Origin: SAR202 cluster bacterium bin87
GTDB lineage: Bacteria > Chloroflexota > Dehalococcoidia > Lucifugimonadales > UBA3495
Direction: 5' to 3'
Assembly (NCBI GenBank): GCA_002238825.1
Contig: MPNC01000007.1
Location: 1-64,000 of the forward strand
DNA: 64,000 nt
Each line of letters opens with the position of its first letter. Position 1 is the first letter of the stretch. Of this stretch, positions 56,175 to 64,000 are shown piece after piece. A model generated the notes under the pieces. The model was not told the origin of the DNA. It searched no databases and saw only the letters and a list, made by a program, of their open reading frames with translations. A program made the position numbers and the translations under genes.

Positions 56175-57899
56175 GTGAGTAGAGCAAGTCGAGGTACTAT
56201 CATCGCTAATCAACAGGTCAATGGCAACGCCGCATTCAGTGAAGACGTAGCATTATTCATCGATTGGGAGAATTTCAAAATCAGCCTGGCGGTACGGGGC
56301 AGGACGCCCAACGTGTCCGCGCTGAAGGAAGAGGTTTCCAACCACGGCCGCGTTGTCGTCGGCAAAGCCTATGCCGACTGGGTATCCCGCGCACCCGAAC
56401 TCAAAGGGGCCAGCCAGTTCATTCTTGACCCGCCGTCGCTGTATGCGGCGGGTATCGAACCGGTTTACGTGCCCACGCGGTTGCCCCTGCGCGGGTCCTA
56501 TCAGTCGGGTCGGACCGTCAGCGTCAAAAACAGCGTTGACGTCAAGATGACGGCTGATTGCATCGACACCGCACACAACTTCCCCAACATAAACACCTTC
56601 GTCCTCGTTTCCGGGGACTCCGACTTCATCCACGTCATCAACTCCCTGCGGGCGGTGGGCAAGCGCGTCCTCGTGGTGGGCGTGTCCTGGGCTACGTCCC
56701 GGCGGATGGCCGACCATGTGGACGGCCTGATCTTCTATGATGCGGACGTCGACCCGATTGACGCCGAAGAACCCGAAGCTACCTACAACCGTGGCCCGGC
56801 ACAGCGCGGCCGCCAGCAGCCGGCCGCCGCCCTGGCAAACCCGGGGCGTCACCAGTTGCCCGAGGTAATTCGCGCGATCGAAGACGTCATCCGAACCGAG
56901 CGCGCCGCCGGACATACCCTTCTGCTCACGTCGCTCAAGCAGCGATTGGTGCGCCGCATCGCCGGTTTCGACGAGCGCAAGCTGGGCTTTTCCGGTTTCA
57001 AAAAGCTGATGCTGCGCGTGGCCGAAGAGGGCAACATCAAGATACGCAGCGTAGATCTCGTGGACTGGATCCTGATGGCCGACGAACCGGACCCCGAACC
57101 GGTGGCCAGGGACGATGACGACGCGGATCTGGAGGCAGCCGAGTCCTACGACGAGCAAGAGGATGCAGAGGAATTCGGCGCCGAGTACGCCGTCGATTCG
57201 ACCGAACCGCTGGATGAGCCCGGGGACAGCGACTTCGATGACGAGGCGGAGTACGCCCGTTCGAGCGACCGGACGACCGCGCCGGCACGACCCGAGGTCC
57301 CGGAGCGGGTTGCTCCGGCCACTACGAGCCCAGACCAGGCTCGGTTTGAGCGATCCCTGGCCGACGCCATTGCCGCGATGGAGATTCCCGAATCTGACGA
57401 CCCGGAGGGGGACGCGGCGCGCATCGCCGACTTGGTGGTCATGAGCCACTATCTTGAAGATCGCGACGGCGCCGACTCGGTGATGTTCCAGGCGCTGTGC
57501 AACGAGATCAGCGAAGCCCTGACCGCCGGAATTGAGGCGGAGGACCTCACCGTCCGCAAGCACTGGGGGGACTCGCCTGAAATGGTGGCGCGCAACCTGA
57601 TTACGCGCTACGTGCGGACCCTGATGTCCAACGGCCTGTTCCAGTACCGGAACATCAATATCAGGGATCCGGAGACCAACCGCGCGCGTCGGCGACGGGT
57701 CTTCGGCCTGAATCGCGAACATCCCGTCGTGGGCTTCGCGTTGGCGGTGCGCCTGGGGCTGCCCTACGAGCCGCCAGCCGCCGACGATCCAACCCCCACC
57801 AACGACGCCATCGCCGCGCCGCCGGTGGATCATCACGGCTCGGCCGAGGCGGACAGCACCGAAACGGCCGACGAGGCGGAAGTGGTTGCCTTCAGCTGA
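56175..57899 (+). CDS. NYN-domain nuclease with LOTUS/OST-HTH domain
   Basis: The 574-residue protein has an N-terminal NYN (PIN-like) RNase domain: FIDWENFK with Asp30, SVDVKMTADCID and VSGDSDFIHVI (acidic metal site), then LRAVGKRVLVVGV. Next comes an OST-HTH/LOTUS domain (about 225-300; LPEVIRAIEDVIRTERA.., FSGFKKLMLRVAEEGNI) that binds RNA or protein. A long acidic linker (about 310-390) and a helical C-terminal domain with winged-helix-like look follow. Start GTG at 56175. It ends 97 bp before a MITE-like element. Confidence 0.85.
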   Translation: MSRASRGTIIANQQVNGNAAFSEDVALFIDWENFKISLAVRGRTPNVSALKEEVSNHGRVVVGKAYADWVSRAPELKGASQFILDPPSLYAAGIEPVYVPTRLPLRGSYQSGRTVSVKNSVDVKMTADCIDTAHNFPNINTFVLVSGDSDFIHVINSLRAVGKRVLVVGVSWATSRRMADHVDGLIFYDADVDPIDAEEPEATYNRGPAQRGRQQPAAALANPGRHQLPEVIRAIEDVIRTERAAGHTLLLTSLKQRLVRRIAGFDERKLGFSGFKKLMLRVAEEGNIKIRSVDLVDWILMADEPDPEPVARDDDDADLEAAESYDEQEDAEEFGAEYAVDSTEPLDEPGDSDFDDEAEYARSSDRTTAPARPEVPERVAPATTSPDQARFERSLADAIAAMEIPESDDPEGDAARIADLVVMSHYLEDRDGADSVMFQALCNEISEALTAGIEAEDLTVRKHWGDSPEMVARNLITRYVRTLMSNGLFQYRNINIRDPETNRARRRRVFGLNREHPVVGFALAVRLGLPYEPPAADDPTPTNDAIAAPPVDHHGSAEADSTETADEAEVVAFS

Positions 57900-57995
57900 C
57901 CGCGTCCACGAACCGATGCACAAGCGGGTCCCCCGAGCCGGGTGTGGCCCGCTTATGCTGTCGGAGCATCGTCCGGCGCGTTCCGCGCCCAACGG

Positions 57996-58140
57996 CAGGG
58001 CCTTTCCAAAGTCATTGCGAGGAGCGGAGCGACGTGGCAATCCCGTCGATGAAACAAGGCTTTCCCGTATGAGTAGTTTTACCGGAGCGAGATTGCCGCG
58101 CTGCGCTCGCAATGACAAACGCTACTTTGGAAAGGCCCTG
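57996..58140. mobile_element. MITE-like element, core A with outer repeat 2, 9-bp target duplication
   Basis: Perfect 17-bp terminal inverted repeats CAGGGCCTTTCCAAAGT and ACTTTGGAAAGGCCCTG bound a 145-bp element that is nearly identical to 26667-26810, including GATGAAACAAGGCTTTCCCG inside. GCCCAACGG is present on both flanks (57987-57995 and 58141-58149), a 9-bp target duplication. It lies between two convergent genes, and the minus-strand gene reads into it for its last codons and stop. Confidence 0.9.
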
Positions 58141-58604
58141 GCCCAACGGGCTAACGCCTTGTCGGATGCCGCGATTTCCGCAACGGACATGTAGTAGTAG
58201 TCCTGCCAACCCCGCTCCGGCAGGCCGGCGAACAGCATCAGGTTCAGCGGGTACTCCTCGCTGTCGGTGACCCGGCGAAAATCGTCGCGGAACAGGAAAG
58301 TCGGCTTGCCCAGGGCTATGGCGATGCCAAGCTCGACCATCACCCCCTCGTCGGGCGGCGTTCCGTTGACGACGGCAAAGATCGCGTCGGCATCGCGCAC
58401 GTCCTGGCAATCGGCCAGGGCGATCCGGTGAGCCCACCCAGGCTGAGTGGGGTCGACCTGGTTGTTGCGCTGGAAAGGCTCCCATACCTCGAGGCCGAGG
58501 TCTTCCAGGGCTCCGATGAGTTCGGGGAGCAGGCGCGTCTTCTGCTGCTCCGAGAAGCCATACGGGTTGGCCAGGTAGACGGTCTTGCGCTGCGGGGATG
58601 TCAT
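58122..58604 (-). CDS. Nucleoside 2-deoxyribosyltransferase-like protein
   Basis: The 160-residue protein has the family pattern VYLANPYGFSEQQK at the start, WEPFQRNNQVDP and TPPDEGVMVELGIAIALGKP, with the catalytic Glu region (DEGVMVELG) and an acidic ADCQDVRDADAIF. It exchanges or hydrolyses the base of 2'-deoxyribonucleosides. It is the last gene of the purL operon, consistent with purine salvage. Its final residues AFPK and TAG come from the inserted MITE (57996-58140), so the original C-terminus was replaced; the rest looks intact. Confidence 0.85.
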   Translation of the reverse strand: MTSPQRKTVYLANPYGFSEQQKTRLLPELIGALEDLGLEVWEPFQRNNQVDPTQPGWAHRIALADCQDVRDADAIFAVVNGTPPDEGVMVELGIAIALGKPTFLFRDDFRRVTDSEEYPLNLMLFAGLPERGWQDYYYMSVAEIAASDKALARWARAFPK

Positions 58605-58628
58605 ATCGGCCTGAGCCTCAGCTTCGCC

Positions 58629-59063
58629 TTACGCGTTGGAGGATTCTCGCCAGAGCCGGCATCCGGTGACGCCCAGGATTATCGGCAGCCCGGTGTCCAC
58701 CACTGCCCAGATAATCCACGGTATATGGTTGTCGCCCTGGCTCACGTCACCCGTGGCGAGGAAAACGAGCCAGTTGTGCAGGAACAGGATGGTGATCACC
58801 GTGGTGATGTAAAAGGTGACGTTGGCTTCCAGGTACTGGCGTGTCACCGCGTCTCCGGCATCGCGCCCGCCCACCCGCTGCTTGTGGGCGTAGTTGAACC
58901 CCATACCCAGCGCGAGGCCGACCAGCATCAGCACGTCAAGCACGTGCCACACCGCGAGGACGCTGATTGCTTGCTCGAGGAAAATGCTGATTATGAAGAA
59001 AACCGCGACGGCTATTGAGACGCCGACCAGATATGCGCCGGCAAGTTTCTTTATCGCTTCCAT
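58629..59063 (-). CDS. Four-helix membrane protein, unknown function
   Basis: The 144-residue protein has four hydrophobic segments (around residues 8-28, 38-56, 82-104 and 115-133) and no recognised family signature. Start ATG after GGAGGA. Genes on either side overlap closely (14 bp to purL, 24 bp to the deoxyribosyltransferase), so it is translated from the purine operon message. A role in transport or anchoring is possible but unsupported. Confidence 0.7.
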   Translation of the reverse strand: MEAIKKLAGAYLVGVSIAVAVFFIISIFLEQAISVLAVWHVLDVLMLVGLALGMGFNYAHKQRVGGRDAGDAVTRQYLEANVTFYITTVITILFLHNWLVFLATGDVSQGDNHIPWIIWAVVDTGLPIILGVTGCRLWRESSNA

Positions 59064-59076
59064 CTCTCCTCCGTTG

Positions 59077-61320
59077 CTATTGCAATGCGTTGTTCAATCC
59101 TCCATACCATGCGCCGGCCAACTCCTCCACCGGCAGGTCAATCAGGCCGTCGATGCGCAGGCTGTTACCTACTGTGCGCCCCGATATAGTGGCCGGCACA
59201 CCGGCCGTTTCCGCTGCAGCTATTATCCTATGCACATCTGCGGCGTCCACACTGATCACGATGCGAGATGCCGCCTCTCCGAATAGCGCGGCATCCCATC
59301 GGGCCGGAATGTTACGAGACATTTCGTCTGACGCAACGAAACCTACGCTTCCAGCTCCCCCAATGCGGCCGTCGCCAAGGATACAGCACTCGGCCAAGGC
59401 GACCGCCAATCCCCCGTCCGAGCAGTCGTGGGCGGACCTGGCCAGTCCGTCCGAAATGAGGCTGCGGCAGAAGGACTGCACGCGCCGCTCCAGGGCCAGA
59501 TCGATCCTGGGACGGCCCCGAACCATACCGTGCATAGTGTTCAGGTACTCACTGCCGGCCAGGTCGGACGCGCGGGCCGTGAGCTGGCTCGCGCCCAGGA
59601 GCACAACCGTCAACCCTTCCTCTGGGAACCCCGAGCCACAGTGTCGCCGGGCATCTTCAAGCAGCCCCAAACCGCCGACGATGGGCGTGGGGTATATGGC
59701 CGTTCCCTGGCTCTCGTTGTACAGACTGGCGTTTCCACTCACCACCGGCACTCCCAGCGCTCGGCACGCCCGTGCCATGCCGCGAATGGACTGCTCGAGC
59801 TGGTGGTAGATCTCCGGCCGCTCCGGGTTGCCAAAGTTGAGGCAGTCGGTGAGCGCCAGGGGTTCCGCGCCGACGCAGGACAGGTTGCGCGTAACTTCCG
59901 CGACGACCATTTGCGCGCCGCGATAGGGATCCAGGAAGCACTGACGGCCGTTGCCGTCGATGGCCACCGCGATGGCCTGGCCGGTGCCCTTGATCCGGAG
60001 GACTGCAGCGTCTCCCGCGCCCGGCGCGACCACTGTGTTGGTCTGGACCTGGTGGTCATACTGGCGGTACACACCCTGCCGGCTGGCTATATTGGGAGCG
60101 GCCATCAACTGTAAAAGGACCGCTCCGGCGTCGGCCGGCAGGGGCACGTCCCGCAGCCGAAGTCGCTGCCGCTCCACCGACTCCGCCGAGGGTTGGCCGT
60201 TCAGCCGGTAGCGCGGCGCGTCGGTCAGATGGGAAACGGGCGCAGAGGCGATGGGTTCCGCTCCATCGGTCACCAGCGCGTAGGGTTCGTCGGTCACGGC
60301 GCCAACGGGATGGCAAGGGATGTCCCATTTGTCGAACACCTCGCGGATGGCGGGCACGTGTTCCGGCGCGGCGGCCAGGAGCATCCGTTCCTGGGATTCC
60401 GACAGCATAACCTCGTAACCGGTCATGCCGGACTCCCGTCGGTGCACCTGGCTGATATCCAGCGCGATGCCCCGTCCGCCACGCGCCGCGGATTCCACGG
60501 CCGCACTGGTGAGGCCGGCCGCGCCCAGATCCTGCAGCGCACGCACCCTGCCGGTGGCAAGGGCTTCCAGGCAGGCCTCGATCAACGATTTCTCCAGGAA
60601 GGGGTTGCCGACCTGCACCGTGGGCCGGAGTTCCTGTTCCTCCTCGAAGGTGCGCGACGCCAGTCCGGACGCGCCGTGGATTCCGTCGCGGCCAGTTCCC
60701 GCGCCGGCCAGCAGCAGGACATCTCCAGTCCGGTCGGCGGCCGCGCTGGCCAAATCTTCGATGCGCGCGATGCCGACGCACATGGCGTTCACCAGCGGGT
60801 TTTGCGAATAGCAGTGGTCGAAGTAAATCTCGCCGGCCACATCGGGCACGCCGATGCAGTTGCCATACCAGCCGATGCCGTCAACGACGCCTTTCAGCAG
60901 CCTCCGGTTCGCGGCCGTGTCCGGCGGTCCGAAACGGAGCGAGTTGAGCAGGGCGATGGGCCGCGCGCCCATCGCCAGTATGTCGCGCACGATGCCGCCG
61001 ACGCCGGTGGCGGCACCCTGCAGCGGCTCCACTGCCGACGGGTGGTTGTGGGATTCCACCTTGAAGACCACCGCCAGCCCGTTGCCGATATCGATGGCTC
61101 CGGCATTCTCAGCGCCGGCCTGCGAGAGGGTCCGGTCGGACCGAGACGGTAGCAATCCCAGCAGCGGCCTGGAGTGCTTGTAGCCGCAATGTTCGCTCCA
61201 GAGAGCGCCGAACATGCCCAACTCGACCGGGTTGGGCTCCCGGTCCAGCCGGTCCACGATCATGTCGTATTCCGCCTGGGACAGGGCGATTTCGTCGAGG
61301 ATTTCCTTGTTGACGGGCAT
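59077..61320 (-). CDS. purL: Phosphoribosylformylglycinamidine synthase, large subunit
   Basis: The 747-residue protein is the small-type PurL, the ATP-dependent synthetase of FGAM synthase in purine biosynthesis, which converts FGAR to FGAM using ammonia from PurQ. Motifs include GMFGALWSEHCGYKHSRPLL, VFKVESHNHPSAVEPLQGA, ALLNSLRFG and AHDCSDGGLAVALAE. The ATG follows GGAAGG. PurS, normally required with this form, is not encoded in the window; purQ is two genes upstream, separated by an EamA transporter. Confidence 0.95.
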   Translation of the reverse strand: MPVNKEILDEIALSQAEYDMIVDRLDREPNPVELGMFGALWSEHCGYKHSRPLLGLLPSRSDRTLSQAGAENAGAIDIGNGLAVVFKVESHNHPSAVEPLQGAATGVGGIVRDILAMGARPIALLNSLRFGPPDTAANRRLLKGVVDGIGWYGNCIGVPDVAGEIYFDHCYSQNPLVNAMCVGIARIEDLASAAADRTGDVLLLAGAGTGRDGIHGASGLASRTFEEEQELRPTVQVGNPFLEKSLIEACLEALATGRVRALQDLGAAGLTSAAVESAARGGRGIALDISQVHRRESGMTGYEVMLSESQERMLLAAAPEHVPAIREVFDKWDIPCHPVGAVTDEPYALVTDGAEPIASAPVSHLTDAPRYRLNGQPSAESVERQRLRLRDVPLPADAGAVLLQLMAAPNIASRQGVYRQYDHQVQTNTVVAPGAGDAAVLRIKGTGQAIAVAIDGNGRQCFLDPYRGAQMVVAEVTRNLSCVGAEPLALTDCLNFGNPERPEIYHQLEQSIRGMARACRALGVPVVSGNASLYNESQGTAIYPTPIVGGLGLLEDARRHCGSGFPEEGLTVVLLGASQLTARASDLAGSEYLNTMHGMVRGRPRIDLALERRVQSFCRSLISDGLARSAHDCSDGGLAVALAECCILGDGRIGGAGSVGFVASDEMSRNIPARWDAALFGEAASRIVISVDAADVHRIIAAAETAGVPATISGRTVGNSLRIDGLIDLPVEELAGAWYGGLNNALQ

Positions 61321-61336
61321 TACTACCTTCCGCGGG

Positions 61337-62254
61337 TTATGAAATGAGGCCGCCGACCACCACCAGAGCCACGCCTCCCACAGCCATCAGCGTGCCGATG
61401 ACCAGTTCCTTGGTGATCGTTTCGGTGTGCCGCAGGAACAAGCGTGCCATGACCATTGTGACCAGCGGGTTGCAGGAGACGATGGGCGCGATCATCAGGA
61501 TGTTCGAACCCTCGCGGGTCACGGCAAAATACAGGGACATCACGGCGCAGGCCGCGGCAAATCCGGCCAGAAACACGAACAGCGTTGCCCAGCCGGAACT
61601 GGTGGATTTCTGTACTGCCTCGCGTCCGAACACCGGTGACAGCACCAGGGTGGCGAAGAACATGCTCCCAGCCGCCATGATCAGCGGGGAGCCGAACTGG
61701 ATGCTCAGCACCCGACCGCTCAGGGTTGATGCGCCGTAGCAGGCGGCCGCCAGTATCGCCAACCCGTATCCGGCCACCGATTTCCAGTCACTGCCCCAGC
61801 TCTGGCGCAGGAAGTTTCCCCCGGTCAGCGCGAGGCCGGCCACCACCACCACGGTGCCGAGACCCAGCAGCAAGTTCAGATGCTCGTTGAAACCGGGGAC
61901 CTCGAGCCGAGTGAGGGTAATGGCGTACAGCGCGGAGAAAAGCGCGGCGCTGCCGACAATGGGCGTGACGCGCGATGCGCCGATCAGGCTGATGGCGATG
62001 TACTGTTGCGATCGGCCGCCCATGTAGGTGAGTATGCCGTTGCCCAGCAGCCACGCCAGGGCGATGGCCGGCATGGCGATTATCGCGTCCAACTCGAAAA
62101 TCAGCGCCAGCGTTCCCGCCAGCAGGGTGGACCCCACCAGAGAGATCAGGGACGCCGGCATGGGACGCATTGCCCGCATCCCCAGGCGGGCCAGCACCGC
62201 CGAACTGCCGAACCCCAGCACCGCGATGCACGCCAGTCCCAGCGACAGCAGCAT
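61337..62254 (-). CDS. EamA/DMT-family transporter
   Basis: The 305-residue inner-membrane protein has ten predicted helices in two EamA repeats (SLGLACIAVLGFGSSAVLAR.. and AGYGLAILAAACYGASTLSG..). The DMT superfamily exports amino acids, purines and other metabolites. It begins 3 bp after the purQ stop, and purL follows 16 bp later, so its translation is coupled to purine synthesis; a purine or nucleoside substrate is a reasonable guess but unproven. Start is ATG with GGGAG about 12 bases upstream. Confidence 0.85.
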   Translation of the reverse strand: MLLSLGLACIAVLGFGSSAVLARLGMRAMRPMPASLISLVGSTLLAGTLALIFELDAIIAMPAIALAWLLGNGILTYMGGRSQQYIAISLIGASRVTPIVGSAALFSALYAITLTRLEVPGFNEHLNLLLGLGTVVVVAGLALTGGNFLRQSWGSDWKSVAGYGLAILAAACYGASTLSGRVLSIQFGSPLIMAAGSMFFATLVLSPVFGREAVQKSTSSGWATLFVFLAGFAAACAVMSLYFAVTREGSNILMIAPIVSCNPLVTMVMARLFLRHTETITKELVIGTLMAVGGVALVVVGGLIS

Positions 62255-62256
62255 CC

Positions 62257-62982
62257 TTAGTGATGGGCTCCCGGGCGGCCGGCTCCCGCGCGATTGGCTC
62301 CTGCGTCGATCATGGAACCGAAGATGAGGTTCCCGTCGTCCGAGCCCAGCAGCGCCTCGCAGCTTCTTTCAGGGTGCGGCATCATGCCCAGGACGTTTCG
62401 GCCCTCGTTGATTATGCCCGCGATATTGTCCACGGACCCGTTGGGGTTGGCATCCGGCGTCACCGTGCCGTCAGGCTCACAATATCGGAACAGAATCCTG
62501 CCCTGCTCTTCCAGTTGGGCGATGGTGGATGCATCCGCGTAGTAGTTGCCCTCACCGTGGGACACCGGCACGGCCAGCGACTGTCCCGCACCGCAGCGGT
62601 TGGTGAATGGCGTGTCCGCCCGCTCAGTGCGCAGGTGGGTCCACTGGCAACGGTATTCCAGGTGTCCGTTGCGGCGCAACGCGCCCGGCAGGAGACCGGC
62701 CTCGCACAGGATCTGGAAGCCGTTGCAGATGCCGATGACCAATCCACCTTGAGCGGCAAAGTCCCGCACCGCGCCCATAACCGGGGAGAAGCGGGCAATG
62801 GCGCCGGCGCGCAGGTAGTCACCGTAGGAGAAACCGCCCGGCACGATGATGGCGTCGTAGCCGTCGACGCTGTCCTCTTTGTGCCAGATGTAATCAGCTT
62901 CCTGCCCCAACACTCCGCTCACGGCGTGGTGGCAGTCGGTATCGCTCCAGGTTCCCGGGAAGACCAGGATGCCGAAACGCAT
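62257..62982 (-). CDS. purQ: Phosphoribosylformylglycinamidine synthase, glutaminase subunit
   Basis: The 241-residue class I glutamine amidotransferase supplies ammonia to PurL. The nucleophile is Cys86 in [11 protein letters not shown], with the His/Glu in [15 protein letters not shown]. The N-terminus [15 protein letters not shown] is standard. A short Gly/Ala/Arg-rich tail ending HH extends past the domain. It overlaps neither neighbour: yqeY ends 9 bp upstream and the EamA gene starts 3 bp after its stop. Confidence 0.95.
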   Translation of the reverse strand: MRFGILVFPGTWSDTDCHHAVSGVLGQEADYIWHKEDSVDGYDAIIVPGGFSYGDYLRAGAIARFSPVMGAVRDFAAQGGLVIGICNGFQILCEAGLLPGALRRNGHLEYRCQWTHLRTERADTPFTNRCGAGQSLAVPVSHGEGNYYADASTIAQLEEQGRILFRYCEPDGTVTPDANPNGSVDNIAGIINEGRNVLGMMPHPERSCEALLGSDDGNLIFGSMIDAGANRAGAGRPGAHH

Positions 62983-62990
62983 GGGTGGGG

Positions 62991-63446
62991 TCAGCCCGCA
63001 GCTTCCAGGAGTCGGGATACGATGGCGTTGACCTGGTTGCCATCGGCCTTGCCACGCACCTGCGGCATGATGCGGCCCATGACCTTGCCGCGGTCTCCCG
63101 GCCCGGCTGCTCCGGCATCGGCGATGGCCTGGCGGGCAATCGTCTCGATTTCGTCTTCGCCGAGTTGCTCGGGCATGTATTCCAGGAGGATTGCCAGGGA
63201 CGCTTCCTCTTTGGAGACCAGGTCGGCGCGCCCACCCTGGCCGAACATCTCGATGCTCTCCCGGCGGTCCTTGACCTGCTTGGCGACCACGTCGGTGACG
63301 CCGCTCTCGTCAAGCTCTTTGAGGTTGTTTTTCTCGGTAAGCTGGATCTGGCTCTTGAGGAACCGCAGCGTCTCCAGGCGCTCACGGTCGCGAGCGCGCA
63401 TGGTGTTGCGGATGTCTTCTTCCAACCGGTCCTTGAGGGTAGCCAT
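62991..63446 (-). CDS. yqeY: GatB/YqeY domain-containing protein
   Basis: The ATG at 63446 with GGCGGAAG a few bases upstream gives 151 residues, the normal size. The pattern is [25 protein letters not shown] and [17 protein letters not shown] (shown in parts), a fold also found in the C-terminal of the GatB amidotransferase subunit. Its cellular role is not settled; it may be tRNA-linked. It heads the tight minus-strand operon with purQ and purL, 9 bp from purQ. Confidence 0.9.
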   Translation of the reverse strand: MATLKDRLEEDIRNTMRARDRERLETLRFLKSQIQLTEKNNLKELDESGVTDVVAKQVKDRRESIEMFGQGGRADLVSKEEASLAILLEYMPEQLGEDEIETIARQAIADAGAAGPGDRGKVMGRIMPQVRGKADGNQVNAIVSRLLEAAG

Positions 63447-63551
63447 AAAGCTTCCGCCTTTCGCGCTTTTCAAGTGCTGCCGGAGCCGCGCTTTACACGT
63501 TGATGGGGTCGTTAAATGCTACAACGCGACCGGGCTCAGACGCAACCGTGC

Positions 63552-63557
63552 TATACT
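63552..63557 (+). promoter_or_regulatory. Possible -10 element of tRNA-Leu
   Basis: TATACT stands 10 bases before the tRNA 5' end. No -35 box is evident. Confidence 0.4.
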
Positions 63558-63567
63558 GAATTCCCCG

Positions 63568-63654
63568 GCCGAAGTGGCGGAATGGTAGACGCGCCGGTCT
63601 CAAAAACCGGTGGGAGAATATCCCGTGTCGGTTCGAGTCCGACCTTCGGCACCA
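63568..63654 (+). tRNA. tRNA-Leu (anticodon CAA)
   Basis: The 87-nt sequence folds as a class II tRNA. The acceptor GCCGAAG pairs with CTTCGGC, the anticodon stem CCGGT/ACCGG holds loop CTCAAAA with anticodon CAA at 63601-63603, and there is a variable arm after TGGGAGAATATCCC and a T arm GTCGGTTCGAGTCCGAC. CCA is encoded. It reads UUG. A remnant of an ISAs1-like transposase begins shortly after its 3' end. Confidence 0.95.
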
Positions 63655-63667
63655 ATTTGTCTATCCA

Positions 63668-63715
63668 AGGGCGGCGCACGCTTGTTGATACTACAAGCAA
63701 TCGGTGGGCCGCCCT
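63668..63715. repeat. Nested inverted repeat downstream of tRNA-Leu
   Basis: AGGGCGGC (63668-63675) pairs with GCCGCCCT (63708-63715), and inside it GCTTGT pairs with ACAAGC. It could act as a terminator of the tRNA transcript, although the T-tract is missing. Confidence 0.4.
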
Positions 63716-63789
63716 CTTGCACGCCCCGCTGGGGGACCAATTTCATTTTGCCACAGTTCCCGGCACGGTAGCGCCGCTTCGAACGGCGA

Positions 63790-64000
63790 AGAGAACCCGT
63801 TGACTAGCAGGGCGTTGGTGTTCTGCAGCTGGTGATCCTTGCGGATGCGGCATCGGTCTTCTCGAAAGGTCTCGTACAATGTCCAGTGCAGCGAGTGTTC
63901 GGTGTCCCGTGGCTTCTGATGGCGGGCAGCAGTCGTTCCGCTGAGCCGGCCTGGCTGCTGAAGCAGTAGCTGCGCCGGCTGGTACCGCCCTCATCAGTTT
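63790..64000 (-). pseudogene. ISAs1-family-like transposase remnant
   Basis: On the minus strand the phrase TEHSLHWTLYETFREDRCRIRK and DHQLQNTNALLV (each in part) matches the C-terminal block of ISAs1 transposases (normally ENSLHWVLD..FREDASRIRKGHGPENFALL). Upstream residues AARHQKPRD are degenerate, and downstream of NALLV the frame loses similarity. The gene continues past the window edge, so its length is unknown; it is at least partly decayed and lies just 3' of the tRNA gene. Confidence 0.5.

Noticed and set aside
56253-58118. 621-residue frame antisense to the NYN gene
   Set aside because: It lies entirely opposite a well-supported gene, has no recognisable family motif, and reflects GC-rich codon bias on the other strand.
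62170-63588. 472-residue plus-strand frame antisense to purQ and yqeY
   Set aside because: It is antisense to two conserved genes and reads through two gene boundaries; no domain is recognisable.

Overview
The window is a GC-rich (roughly 60-65% by eye) bacterial chromosome segment. The content points to a Chloroflexota lineage near Dehalococcoidia/SAR202. Indicators are several flavin-dependent luciferase-family monooxygenases, amidohydrolases, MBL-fold hydrolases, MaoC hydratases and MFS carriers, a DUF3179 lipoprotein, an 'alpha/beta hydrolase domain' (Abhydrolase_10) protein, frequent TTG/GTG starts, and many dispersed palindromic repeats built on a GTCATTGCGAG core. This assignment is inference from gene content; no rRNA gene is present.

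Layout. 1-2150: a lower-GC accessory patch with a transposase 3' end and a broken restriction-endonuclease/STAND-ATPase defence gene. 2350-8425: DUF-type protein, RidA-like protein, M20 amidohydrolase, TypA/BipA, DinB-like protein. 8761-17305: SLC13-type permease, then a methylcrotonyl-CoA carboxylase locus (beta subunit, orphan branched-chain amino-acid binding lipoprotein, biotin carboxylase, separate biotin carrier protein) and an aminotransferase. 17364-34000: catabolic genes (hydrolases, amidohydrolase, three LLM flavin oxidoreductases, VOC protein, MBL hydrolase, two DHA3-like MFS carriers, second aminotransferase, NHL propeller). 34045-43375: alpha-hydroxy-acid oxidase, a decayed IS3 element, then a co-directional block MBL hydrolase - two hotdog hydratases - SDR - amidohydrolase - MFS, plus an opposing MFS. 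43597-45847: a DUF3179 lipoprotein with an in-frame TGA and a stand-alone protease-prodomain-like protein. 45947-52281: two tautomerase-fold proteins, DUF2277, a TPP enzyme, a lower-GC HEPN-motif gene with a HicB-like gene, a CtBP-like dehydrogenase and an MBL hydrolase. 52324-57899: YtxH protein, small membrane protein, prfA, prmC, phosphoesterase, NYN-LOTUS protein. 58122-63446 (minus): yqeY - purQ - EamA transporter - purL - membrane protein - deoxyribosyltransferase, tightly packed. 63568-64000: tRNA-Leu(CAA) and an ISAs1-like remnant.

The strongest unusual signal is the DUF3179 gene at 43597-45168. Its TGA sits exactly where the family has the first Cys of a CxxCGTG motif, and it is followed by a hairpin fitting the bacterial SECIS model, which suggests a selenoprotein. 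The second is a modular family of small palindromic elements: two different cores appear inside shared outer inverted repeats. One subfamily (26667-26810, 57996-58140) has 17-bp terminal inverted repeats and 9-bp target duplications, and one of these copies supplies the last codons and the stop of a neighbouring gene.
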